Below, in pieces: positions 1 through 9,459 of a stretch of DNA of 12,634 nucleotides. Position numbers and translations under genes: made by a program. Below the pieces are notes generated by a model that saw only the letters and a list, made by a program, of their open reading frames with translations, ran no database searches and had not been told where the DNA came from. The DNA comes from an uncultured Mycoplasmataceae bacterium. Lineage in GTDB: Bacteria; Bacillota_I; Bacilli_A; Mycoplasmatales; Mycoplasmoidaceae. The stretch is from positions 1 to 12,634 of the forward strand of contig CASEPW010000013.1 in NCBI GenBank assembly GCA_949289925.1, read 5' to 3'. How positions within the stretch are numbered: position 1 is the first letter of the stretch; every line of letters starts with the position of its first letter.

Positions 1-16
1 AATAATTATAGTTATA

Positions 17-76
17 AAAGTGTTAAATTTTATCTTTCCAAAGAATCCTATGAAAGTGTTAAATTTTAACTTTCCA
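17..76. repeat. Two 24-nt direct repeats with 36-nt period upstream of tsf
   Basis: The copies at 17-40 and 53-76 both begin AAAGTGTTAAAT and end CTTTCCA. They differ at one base (T33 in the first, A69 in the second) and are separated by 12 nt. Copy 2 has internal dyad symmetry: GTTAAA 58-63 and TTTAAC 65-70 flank one T, and GAAAG 52-56 pairs with CTTTC 70-74. The array may continue to the left of the window. The AAAGTGT core resembles the reported MraZ box of Mollicutes, but those boxes occur as closely spaced tandem copies about 10 nt apart, which is not seen here. A regulatory role is inference; the repeat itself is directly visible. Confidence 0.75.
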
Positions 77-98
77 ATGATAAAATTAGATTAATAAA

Positions 99-133
99 TT
101 TAAATAATATTACTTATATGATATAATCATATA
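99..133 (+). promoter_or_regulatory. Promoter of the tsf-polC operon, -10 inside a palindrome
   Basis: A perfect TATAAT lies at 122-127. A weak -35 candidate (TTTAAA, 99-104) lies 17 nt upstream. The -10 sits in an inverted repeat, TATATGAT (115-122), ATA, ATCATATA (126-133), with 8-bp perfect arms. Transcription would start near 134, giving a short leader with the ribosome binding site AAGAGG (141-146), 6 nt before the tsf ATG. The dyad could be an operator or simply reflect A+T-rich promoter sequence. Confidence 0.6.
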
Positions 134-152
134 GAAATAAAAGAGGTATATT

Positions 153-1061
153 ATGGCTACAAGAGCAGAATTAGTAAAACAACTTAGAGAGTTAACACAA
201 GCAGGAATGTCTGATTGCATGAAGGCTTTAGCTGAATGTAATGATGATATTGAATCTGCACAAAAATGATTAAGAGAAAAAGGAATGGCAAAAGCTAATA
301 AAAAAGCAGGAGCTATTGCTTATGAAGGGATTGTATGTTCAAATGCTATTGATGACAAAGCCCTTATTATTGAAGTTAACTCACAAACTGACTTTACAGC
401 TAAAAATGAGAATTTCATTAATCTAGTAGAAAATATTTTTAATTCTATAATTTCACAAGCAAATAGTGATGAAGATATTGAAAAAGTTACAGTAAATGGT
501 ACTCCATTATTGGAAGCAGGGGTGCAATTAACAGCAACAACAGGAGAAAAAATTGCATTTAGAAGAGCTAATATAATTAAAAAAGAATCTAATCAAATGT
601 TTGCTACTTATACACATACTAATAAAAGAATTGCTGTTTTATTATTAATTGAAGGAAACATGAGTGAAGAAGCAGCTAAGGACGTGGCAATGCATGCAGC
701 TGCTATGGCTCCTAAATACTTAAATCAAGATTCAGTAGACCCTATTTGATTAGCATCTGAAAAAGAAATTTTAGAAAAGCAATATCAAGAAGAAATGGCT
801 CAATTACCAGATGGTAAAGCAAAAGAAGAAAAATTAAAAAGAGCTGACATTATTATTCAAGGGAAAGTTTCTAAATTATTAAAAGAAATTTGTTTAGTTG
901 ATCAATTATTTGTTAAAGATAATTCAATGACAGTAGCAGAATTTGCAAAGAAAAATGGTGGAAATATTGTTAAAATGTTCCGTTATGAATTAGGTGAAGG
1001 TATAGAAAAGAAAGAATCAAATTTTGCAGATGAAGTTGCAGCTCAAATGGGAGGTAAATAA
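153..1061 (+). CDS. tsf: Elongation factor Ts (EF-Ts)
   Basis: Guanine nucleotide exchange factor that recycles EF-Tu from the GDP to the GTP form in the cytoplasm. The 302-aa product has the usual EF-Ts layout. An N-terminal UBA-like domain (about residues 1-55, with [13 protein letters not shown] and LREKG) is followed by the conserved [10 protein letters not shown] block (about residue 80) that contacts the EF-Tu G domain, and then the two dimerisation subdomains with the late segment [13 protein letters not shown]. Length is normal for the family. Two in-frame TGA codons (267-269, 747-749) encode Trp39 and Trp199. The ATG is preceded by AAGAGG with good spacing. In most bacteria tsf follows rpsB, which would lie left of the window, but the promoter just upstream suggests tsf can be transcribed on its own. 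The stop codon lies inside a terminator-like hairpin. Confidence 0.98.
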
Positions 1062-1089
1062 GAAAAGTTATTCTTTTCTTATTTTTTTT
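1056..1089 (+). terminator. Intrinsic terminator or attenuator overlapping the tsf stop codon
   Basis: A perfect 12-bp stem pairs AAATAAGAAAAG (1056-1067) with CTTTTCTTATTT (1073-1084), with a 5-nt loop (TTATT) and a further T run to 1089. The tsf TAA (1059-1061) is inside the 5' arm. The stem has only two G-C pairs, so termination may be partial. pyrH starts 17 nt after the T run and has no room for its own promoter, so readthrough is probably needed for pyrH to polC. A ribosome stopped on the tsf stop codon would cover the 5' arm and could favour readthrough (inference). Confidence 0.7.
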
Positions 1090-1105
1090 ATATAGGAGAC
1101 AAATA

Positions 1106-1816
1106 ATGAAAAAAGATAGAATCATAATTAAATTATCTGGTGCATCATTTTCAAAGAATGGTAAGAATATAATTGAATCTGAGTTTATTAATGATATTGC
1201 AAAACAATTAATTAAAATTTCAAGTACAAAACAAATAGGTATTGTTATTGGTGGAGGCAACATTTGAAGAGGAAATTTAGGTAATAATCTAAATATGAAT
1301 CAAAATGTTGCAGATTCTATGGGAATGTTGGCAACAACCATGAATGCCATAGCTTTAGCAAATGCGATAAGTAATAATAATGGTTATGCAAAGGTTTATT
1401 CTTCAATCAATATGGAAGGGTTGTGTGATATTTTTAACTATGAAAAAGTCTCAGAATTTTTGGATTCTAAAAAAGGGAACATTGCAATATTTGCAGGTGG
1501 AACAGGATCACCTTTCTTTACAACAGATACTGCTTCGGCATTAAGAGCTTGTCAATTACAATGTAAAACAATATATATGGGAAAAAACGGTGTTGATGGA
1601 GTTTATGATGATGATCCAAAAAAAAACCCAAAAGCAAAAAGATATGATTCTTTAACATACAATGATGTGTTAAAAAAATCATTAGGAGTTATGGATTTAA
1701 CAGCAATTACAATGTGTCAGCAAAATAATGTTGAATTAATCGTGTTTAATTTTGATGAAAAAGATTCATTAATCAAAGTTGTTAATAAAAAAAATAAATA
1801 TACAATAATAAAATAG
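1106..1816 (+). CDS. pyrH: Uridylate kinase (UMP kinase)
   Basis: Phosphorylates UMP to UDP with ATP, an essential step in pyrimidine nucleotide supply in the cytoplasm. The 236-aa protein has the amino-acid-kinase fold signatures: the phosphate-binding lysine in IIIKLSG (K9), the glycine loop GGGNIWRG (residues 49-56, with Trp54 encoded by TGA), the UMP-binding segment FFTTDTASALRA around D141, and the nucleotide-binding block GVDGVYDDDPK followed by GVMDLTAITMC. Length matches bacterial PyrH (about 235-245 aa). The start ATG has a clear AGGAG at 1094-1098. It follows tsf by 44 nt, a gap containing the attenuator-like hairpin. Its TAG stop (1814-1816) overlaps the AGGAG of frr, a compact arrangement that favours translational coupling. 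Confidence 0.98.
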
Positions 1817-1826
1817 GAGTTATTAT

Positions 1827-2378
1827 ATGGAATGAAAATTATATGAGGAAAAATTTGAAGAAAAAGCAAATAGTGCATTTGAATGATTAGAAAATGAATT
1901 TTCTAAAATAAGAACAGGTAGAGTATCACCTAGTGTTTTAGAACATGTAAAGGTTGAATCATATGGTGATTTAGTACCACTACAATCTGTTGCAAACATT
2001 TCTGTACCTGAAGCTAGAGTTTTAATAGTTAAACCATATGATGTTTCTACTATTAAAGAAATTGCCGCAGGAATAAATCAAGCAAATATTGGAGTTAACC
2101 CACAAGTCGATGCTGATAAGATTCGTATTAGCTTTCCAGCATTAACAGAAGATATGAGAAAAGATTTAATAAAAAAATCTAAGATGTTAGCTGAAGATGC
2201 AAAAGTAAAAATTAGAAAAATTCGTCAAGATATACAAGATTTATATAAGAAAGATATAGAATTAACTGATGATCAAAAAAAGTCTTATGCAACAAATCTA
2301 GATAATTTTACTAAAAAAATGAATGCAAAAATAGAAGAAATGTTAGAAAAAAAATCGAAAGATATATTAGTAATTTAA
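1827..2378 (+). CDS. frr: Ribosome recycling factor
   Basis: Splits post-termination ribosomes together with EF-G in the cytoplasm. The 183-aa product is full length for the family (about 185 aa). Conserved features are the N-terminal helix ending in the RTGRVSPSVLEHVKVESYG region, which starts the beta-rich domain II, the stretch VPEARVLIVKPYD, and the long C-terminal helices carrying RKIRQDIQD and ending near KSKDILVI. Trp3 and Trp20 are encoded by TGA. The ribosome binding site AGGAG (1815-1819) overlaps the pyrH stop codon and lies 7 nt from the ATG. The last base of its TAA is the first base of the uppS ATG (TAATG, 2376-2380), so the two genes are probably translationally coupled. Confidence 0.98.
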
Positions 2379-3073
2379 TGGCAAAAAAACTTGAACACAT
2401 TGCTTTTATTATGGATGGTAATGGTAGATATGCAAAAGATTTAAAAAAAGATCGAACTTTTGGGCACGCTGAGGGGGCAAAAAGAATTCCTGAGATTATA
2501 TTGTGTGCAAAAGAACAAAACATTCAATTCATTTCTTTTTTTGCATTTTCTACAGAAAATTGAAACAGATCTAAGAAAGAAGTTTCATTTTTAATGAAAT
2601 TATTAGAGAAAAATTTATCAAAAAAAGCCTTAAATTGATTCATTGAAAATGAAGTAAACTTAAATGTCATTGGTTTTGAAAATAAAATACCAAAAAGATT
2701 AAAGGATAAAATAAAAGAATTTACTAATACTGTTAATATAAAAAAATTTAATACAAAAGTTAATATCTTTTTTAATTATGGTTCTCGTGATGAAATAATA
2801 AATGCAATAAAAGTAATGGCAGAAAAAAAATTAAAAATAAACCACAAGAATTTTGAGAAATCATTATTAACAAACACATTACCTGATGTTGATTTATTAA
2901 TAAGAACTTCAGGCGAACAAAGAATTAGTAACTTTATGCTATGACAAATTGCATATAGTGAAATAATATTTGAATCTACTAGATGACCTGAATATAATAA
3001 AGAAATATTTAATAAAAATATCATAGAATATTATAAGAGAGAAAGAAGATTTGGAAAAGAAAATGCACAATAA
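2378..3073 (+). CDS. uppS: Cis-prenyltransferase (undecaprenyl diphosphate synthase family)
   Basis: Condenses isopentenyl diphosphate units onto farnesyl diphosphate to make a long cis-polyprenyl diphosphate, the lipid carrier precursor. The 231-aa product has all diagnostic blocks: FIMDGNGRYA with the magnesium-binding D13 (the usual Trp of GNGRWA is Tyr18), FGH (28-30), FAFSTENW (55-62), and the C-terminal RTSGEQRISNFMLWQ with R176 and R182 for IPP diphosphate binding, followed by RWPE and RERRFG. Four Trp codons are TGA. There is no strong ribosome binding site; initiation probably depends on coupling to frr through the shared TAATG. A wall-less mollicute has no peptidoglycan, so the polyprenol product presumably serves glycosylation, glycolipid or other carrier roles (inference). 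The last 11 nt overlap cdsA. Confidence 0.96.
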
Positions 3074-4091
3074 AAATACATCATTTAAAACAAGGTTGCT
3101 TTCTTCTATTTGTATTGTTGCTTTTTTTGCAATATTTTTTATTTTGTCTTGATTAGGTGATGTTAACAATAATTGATCAATAGTTCCTCAAAATTATCGT
3201 AATATTTTTGGTTGAATCACTATGGGATTATTTATTTTAATAATTTGATTTGCAAATAAAGAAATAAATAATATTTTTTTCCTTCACGATAAACAAAAAT
3301 TATTGCTATGATTTTCTTTATCTTTAATCATATTTTTATCAATAAGTTCAATAATATTAACTATCAATTATGGTTTTATGAATTCATCAAATAATAGTTT
3401 TATTTTCTTACTTTCATTTTTCTTGATTTTTCTAATATCATGTATTTTTATAGGTTTTTATTTGAAATGAATAAAAATGCAAGTAAAAGATATTTTTGCA
3501 TTCATGTTTTTATTTCAAATATTTAATTTATTCTGTGTAAGTTTTTTATATTTATCAGTAATAAAATCTTGATCAACATTATTAATCATTTTTTTAGTTC
3601 CTGTTTTAACAGATACATTTGCATATTTAGGTGGTGCATTATTTGGCAAAAGAAAATTAGCTCCATATACTTCTCCTAAAAAAACAATTGAGGGTGCAAT
3701 AGTAGGAGTAATTTTTGCAGTAGGAATATCATTAATTATATTATTACTTTATTCACTAGCACCAAAAAACAATAATATGCTTAAAAATTTTTTAGGAATT
3801 GATTTTAAAAAACGTTTTGATACTATTCTTCCAAATGAAAGTTTTGCAAATCGTCCATTGTGATGAATAAATTCAACAATTATTTTATTATGTCTATCCA
3901 TTTTCTCTATTGTAGGTGATTTATCATTCTCAGCAATCAAGAGAAATTACAATATTAAAGATTTTTCTAATTTAATTCCTGGACATGGTGGAATACTTGA
4001 TAGATTAGATTCTCATACATTTGTTTATTCATCATTCTTTATTATTTCTATCACAATAGGTTTTTTATCTAGAACTGCAGGTATATTCTAA
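3063..4091 (+). CDS. cdsA: Phosphatidate cytidylyltransferase (CDP-diacylglycerol synthase)
   Basis: Integral membrane enzyme that makes CDP-diacylglycerol from phosphatidic acid and CTP, the branch point for phosphatidylglycerol and cardiolipin. The 342-aa protein is highly hydrophobic with about eight predicted membrane segments. The family signature spans residues 290-316: S-x-x-K-R at 290-294, K-D about five residues later, then [11 protein letters not shown] with the catalytic acidic residues. It is longer than the typical 270-285 aa enzymes because of an extended N-terminal part and a polar loop before LWWIN. Nine Trp codons are TGA. The start ATG lies inside the end of uppS (11-nt overlap), with a purine-rich GGAAAAG just upstream. 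Its TAA shares a base with the dxr ATG (4089-4093). Confidence 0.96.
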
Positions 4092-5206
4092 TGAAAATTT
4101 TATTGTGTGGTGCAACTGGTTCAATAGGGACACAGCTATTAGAAGTTTTAGAACCAAATCAAAAAATTGTTGGTATTTATTATAATAATAACCATAAACT
4201 TGCTAAGCAAATTATTAAAAAATTTAATATTAAATATTTTTTATCTAATAGTGATAAAGCAAATAGTAATGTTAAAAACATTGAAGAATTAATTAAAAAA
4301 ACTAAACCAGATATCATAGTTAATGCTATAACTGGATGATCTGGAATTTATGTAACAATATCAGCAATACAAAATAAAATAGATTTAGCATTAGCAAATA
4401 AAGAATCATTAGTGGTGGCAGGTAAATTTATTACAGAATTATTAGTTAAGAATAAAGTTAATATTTATCCAATTGATTCAGAACATTCTTCTTTATTTCA
4501 ATTAATCAAGAATAATGATTTAAATCATATAAAAGAATTAATAATCACATGTTCTGGGAGTGTAACATACTTTAAAAAAAATAGTGAATTAGAAAAATTA
4601 ACATTTAATGATGTTATAAAACATCCAAATTGAAATATGGGATATAAGATAAGTGTTGATTCAGCCACTCTTATAAATAAATGTTTTGAAATAGTTGAAG
4701 CATATTGATTATTTGGTACAAATAAAATTAAATCAGTAGTTCATAAAGAATCAATAGTTCATGCTATTGTTAAATATAATGATGGTTCATACTTTATGAA
4801 TGCGTCTTATCCAGATATGAAATTACCAATTAAACTTGCAATAAATAAATATAAAGATGTAAATTTAAATATTCCTTCAATAAATTTTGATAATTTAAAT
4901 TTAACATTTAATGAAATTGATTTAAAAAAATGAAAACCTATTGATTGAGCATACCTAATAATTAATGATAAAAATAATGTTCTTGGGACTATTATTAATG
5001 CATCTAATGAAATAGCTATTGAATTATTCAAAGATAAAAAAATAAAGTTTGCAGAAATTATTCCATTTATTGAATGATATATAAATAAGTATAAAAATAA
5101 AAAACTGAAAAACTTTGATGATATATTTTATCTTTTAGATAAAATAATAAGTAGTGACTATGAACAAGTTATACAAGATATTAGATGCAACAAAAATAGT
5201 AAATAA
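4091..5206 (+). CDS. dxr: 1-deoxy-D-xylulose 5-phosphate reductoisomerase
   Basis: Converts DXP to 2-C-methyl-D-erythritol 4-phosphate with NADPH, the committed step of the MEP isoprenoid pathway. The 371-aa product has the NADPH-binding GATGSIG (7-13), ALANKESLV, the metal-binding DSEH of IYPIDSEHSSLFQ, and HPNWNMGYKISVDSATLINK, which is very close to other DXRs. Two substitutions stand out: the flexible-loop SGGPF is SGSVTYF here, and NKGLE is NKCFE, though the catalytic Lys and Glu are kept. Six Trp codons are TGA. The start overlaps the cdsA stop by one base, with only a weak AGG upstream. The reading frame runs 47 nt into polC. Patchy in Mollicutes, this gene implies that the rest of the MEP pathway lies elsewhere in the genome. 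Confidence 0.96.
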
Positions 5207-8200
5207 TTTTGAATTAAAATATTTTGAAGATATTGAAATTTCTTTACATAAAGAAGATAATAAATTTACATTTACTATTTCAACATATAAATTAATCCCA
5301 CTTAGTACATATCTTAAGATTAGAAAATTTAATTTTGAGGATTTAGAATTTTTCGTAAATATTAAATATTTTAATGATATAAATAGTGAAATTATTTATG
5401 ATGTTTTAAAATATATTTCTTCACTATTTCCATATAAAAAATTATTCTTAAAAAACATTGAAAAAAAATCTACAACAATTAGTAATAACATTTTGAACTT
5501 CTACTATTGCCTAGAGGATGAAAAAAGTGAAATTGATTCATTATATCAAGAAATAAAAAATATCTTTTTAAGTTATTTAGGGATAGAGTTAATTGCGTTT
5601 CAATATTTTATAGATGAAAATTTTTTAAATTATCAAAAAAATTTAAAAGAAATAGAGGAAAAAAATATTGCTACTGCAATTACAAAAGCTAATCAAAGGC
5701 AAGAAGAAAAAAAGAAAACAAATTTTGTTAATTCTATCAATGATAAAATGAGTGGAAAAAAAGTTAAATTAAAAGATATTGAATATGAACAAAATTCATT
5801 AATTGTTGAAGGTGAAATTTTTAAAATTGAATATGAAGAGAGAACAAAATTCTTTTTTCACAAAATTTATATAAATGATTATGAATCTACCTTTATGATG
5901 AAATATTTATATTTTCCAGATGAAAATGGGAATATAAAATCACAAAATGAACAAATGAGACAATTGCTTAATCAATTTAAAATAGGTGATTGAATTAATG
6001 CTCAAATTGATTCTAAAACAGACAAATATGAACAAGAAATATATGGATTAATTAAGAAAATCAAAAAAATAGAAATACCATTAGAATATAGAATTGAGGA
6101 TTTAGAATCTGAAAAAAGAACTGAATTAACAGTTCACACAAAGATGTCAGCATTTGATGGAGTTATAGATTTAGAAGAATTATTTTCTACTCTAAATAAA
6201 TATGGTCATAAAGCAGTAGGGATAAGTGATAGATATAATGTTCAATGCTATCCTGAAGTCCAAAAGCTTTCAAAAAAATATAATATAAAACCTATTTATG
6301 GTTGTGAATTTGAAGTTATTAAAGAACAATTAGAATGTGCTTTGAATACTGATAGTTCAAAAATAAATGATAATACTTATGTTGTATTTGACTTAGAAAC
6401 TACAGGACTATTTCCTGAATTTGATGAAATAATTGAATTTGGTGCAATAAAATGTAAAGAAGGTAAAATAATAGACAAAGTTGATTTTTTTATTAAACCA
6501 TCTAATCCACTTTCTTCATTTACACAATCTTTAACAGGTATAAAAAATTCTGATGTAGAAAATGCAATTAGTCAAAAAGAAGGAATAATAAAAATTCTTG
6601 AATGAATAGGTCACTATCCTTTAATTGCTCATAATGCTATAGATTTTGATTTTAATTTCATTGTTAAAAAAAGTGAACAATTTTCATTACCAATTCCAAA
6701 AAATATGGTTATTGATACTTTACATATATCTAGAGGATTATTTCCTGAATTTAAAAGTCATACACTAGGGAAAATGTGTGCTAAATTTTCAATCGACTAT
6801 GATGAAGTATCAGCACATAGAGCTGATTACGATGCTGAAGTATTATTTCATTTATGAAATAACTTAGTTAGAATAATGGGTGAAAAAAATATCAATTATG
6901 TTGAACAAATAAATAGCCTAACGTCAGATAAATTAAAATCAAGATATAGAAGTAATTTCATTAATATTTATGCTAAAAATCAAAACTCTTTAAAAAATAT
7001 TTATAAATTAGTTTCTTTATCTCATACAGATAATTATAGCTTTAAACCTTTAATATCTTATTCAAATATTGATATGTACCGTCAAGATCTAATTATTGCG
7101 AACTCTCCAATAGATGGTGACATTTGATACCATGCTTTATATTCTCCTGAAGATATTTTGAAGAAAGCAATAAATTTCTATGATTATATTTTTGTTGCTC
7201 CACCTAATTGTTATAGTCATTTATTAGATGGAACTAATGATATTACTATTGAAAAAATTCAAAATATAATTAAAAAGATAATTGATATCTCATTATCTTT
7301 AAACAAAAAGGTTATTGCAGTATCTGATGCACACTATTTGCATTCATGAGATAAAAAATATTATGATGTATACATTTATGCAAAAGCATTAGGAGGCACT
7401 AGACATAGATATTATAGAAATAAAAAATCACCAGATTTATTTTTAAGAACTACATCTCAAATGTTAAAAGAATTTGAATTTTTAAATAATAATGAATTAT
7501 TAAAAAATATTGTTGTAAATAATTCTAAAGAATTTATTGATAGTATTGATAGTGAAATATATCCTATAAAAGATAAATTGTATACACCTCATATTGATAA
7601 TGTTGAAAAAATGATTAATGATTACGTTTATAAAAAGGCTCATAAAATATATGGGGATATATTACCTGAAATAGTTGATGCTAGATTAAAAAAAGAATTG
7701 GATTCAATTATAGGTAATGGTTATAGTGTCGTATACTGAATATCACATTTATTAGTTAAAAAATCATTAGATGAAGGATATGTCGTCGGTTCAAGAGGTT
7801 CTGTTGGTTCATCTCTAGTTGCAACTATGCTAGAAATTACTGATGTTAATCCACTACCTGCACATTATTATTGTAAAAATTGTCGTTATGTTGAATTTGT
7901 TGATAATTGTGATGATGGTTATGATTTAGATGATAAAAATTGTCCAAATTGTCATGAACATTTAATTGGTGATGGTCACAATATTCCATTTGAAACATTT
8001 TTAGGATTTAAAGGAGATAAGGTGCCTGATATAGATTTAAATTTTTCTGGAGAATATCAGGCAAAAGCCCATAATTTTATTAAGGAAATGTTTGGAGATT
8101 TACATGCTTTTAGAGCAGGAACAATATCAACTATTGCAGAAAAAACTGCCTTCGGACATATTAAAGCTTATTTTGAAGAAATAAATGAACTTGATGTGAA

Positions 8201-9458
8201 ACCATCAACCATGTCTCTATATGTTGAAAAATGTCGTGATGTTAAAAAAACTACTGGGCAACATCCAGGAGGAATACTTATTGTTCCAAAAGAATATAGT
8301 ATTTATGATTTTTCACCATTTAATTTCCCAGCTGATGATAATACTTCTACATGATATACTACTCATTTTGCATTTGAATATTTGCATGATAATTTATTGA
8401 AATTTGATATATTAGGGCATGATAATCCAACTATTTTAAGACAATTAAAACAATTAACAAATGTTGATATGTATGATATCCCTAATAATGATAAAAATGT
8501 TATAAATTTATTTACTTCTATTGAACCGTTAAAAATTGTTGATAATAATTGTATTAATGAAGAAAACGGTGCAATTTCATTACCAGAGTTTGGTACAAAA
8601 TTTGTTAGAGAGATGTTAAATTATACAAAACCAAAATCATTTGCAGATTTGATAAGAATCTCAGGTTTATCACATGGTACAGATGTTTATGTAGGTAATG
8701 CTAAAAGTTTAATAAAAGAAAAAGGTTTAAAATTAGAAAATGTAATTTCATGTCGTGATGATATTATGAATTATTTAATTGATAAAAATATAGATCCATC
8801 CATATCTTTTAAAATCATGGAAGATGTTAGAAAAGGCAAAGGTTTAAAGGATGAATATGTTGATATAATGCTAAAAAATAGTGTTCCACAATGATACATA
8901 GACTCATGTAATAAAATTAAATATATGTTCCCAAAGGCACATGCTACAGCATATGTACAACATGCTTATAAATTTGCTTGGTATAAAATTTATCATCCTC
9001 TTCCTTATTATGCTACATATTTTTCAAATAAACCTGATGCTATTGAAATAGCAACATTATGTAATGGTAGGGATGAAATACTAAATAGACAAAAACAAAT
9101 AAAAGAATTAATTTCAACTAATAAGGCTTCAAAAAAAGAGCAAGATTTAGATGTCAATTTTACTGTAGCATTAGAAATGATTGCAAGAGGTTTTAAATTT
9201 TATAAACCTAATATTTTTAAATCAGATTCTACAAAATTTATTATTTTGAAAGATGGATTATTAGCTCCATTTAATTCTATAGATGGTATTGGTGAAACTG
9301 CTGCACAATCAGTTATTGATGCAAGAAATGAATGCCCTTTCAAGAGTCTTGATGATTTAAGAAGAAGAACAAAATTGAATAATACTAATATTCAAGCATT
9401 AATTGATATAGGTTCACTAGACGATTTACCAGAAAGTGAGCAAATTAAATTATTCTAA
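5160..9458 (+). CDS. polC: DNA polymerase III alpha subunit, Gram-positive PolC type
   Basis: Replicative DNA polymerase with built-in 3'-5' proofreading. At 1432 aa it is full length (B. subtilis PolC is about 1437). Domains in order: N-terminal domain (1-200), OB fold (about 200-300), first PHP segment (about 320-380), exonuclease with DLETTG (D411, E413), AHNAIDFDFNF and HRADYDAE, second PHP segment (to about 750, DAHYL with H725), a four-Cys zinc finger (C905, C908, C928, C931), the catalytic PDIDLNFSGEYQ (D957, D959), FPKAHATAYV, a C-terminal helix-hairpin-helix (IDGIGETAA), and a terminal clamp-binding motif QIKLF. The PHP metal site looks degraded: HxH is T324-V-H326 and the DH pair is D357-R358. 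Eight Trp are TGA; Trp1274 is the only TGG tryptophan in the window. I chose ATG 5160 over GTG 5154. The gene overlaps dxr by 47 nt and has no clear ribosome binding site. Confidence 0.98.
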
Positions 9459-9459
9459 T

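Noticed and set aside
1..69. Open frame from the left edge ending TAA at 67-69, possibly the tail of an upstream gene
   Set aside because: Only 22 codons, built largely from the direct repeat, with no recognisable similarity (it does not look like the end of rpsB). It cannot be excluded without upstream sequence.
17..76. Start of a CRISPR array
   Set aside because: Only two copies, a 12-nt spacing too short for spacers, and no cas genes in the window.
970..1263. Minus-strand open frame of 97 codons across the tsf-pyrH junction, and other minus-strand frames within 2311-11836
   Set aside because: They lie antisense to strongly conserved genes, have no ribosome binding sites and encode low-complexity hydrophobic peptides typical of A+T-rich antisense frames.
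5154..5156. GTG start for polC two codons before the chosen ATG
   Set aside because: ATG 5160 gives a normal N-terminus and neither site has a ribosome binding site; the difference is two residues, and ATG is more usual.
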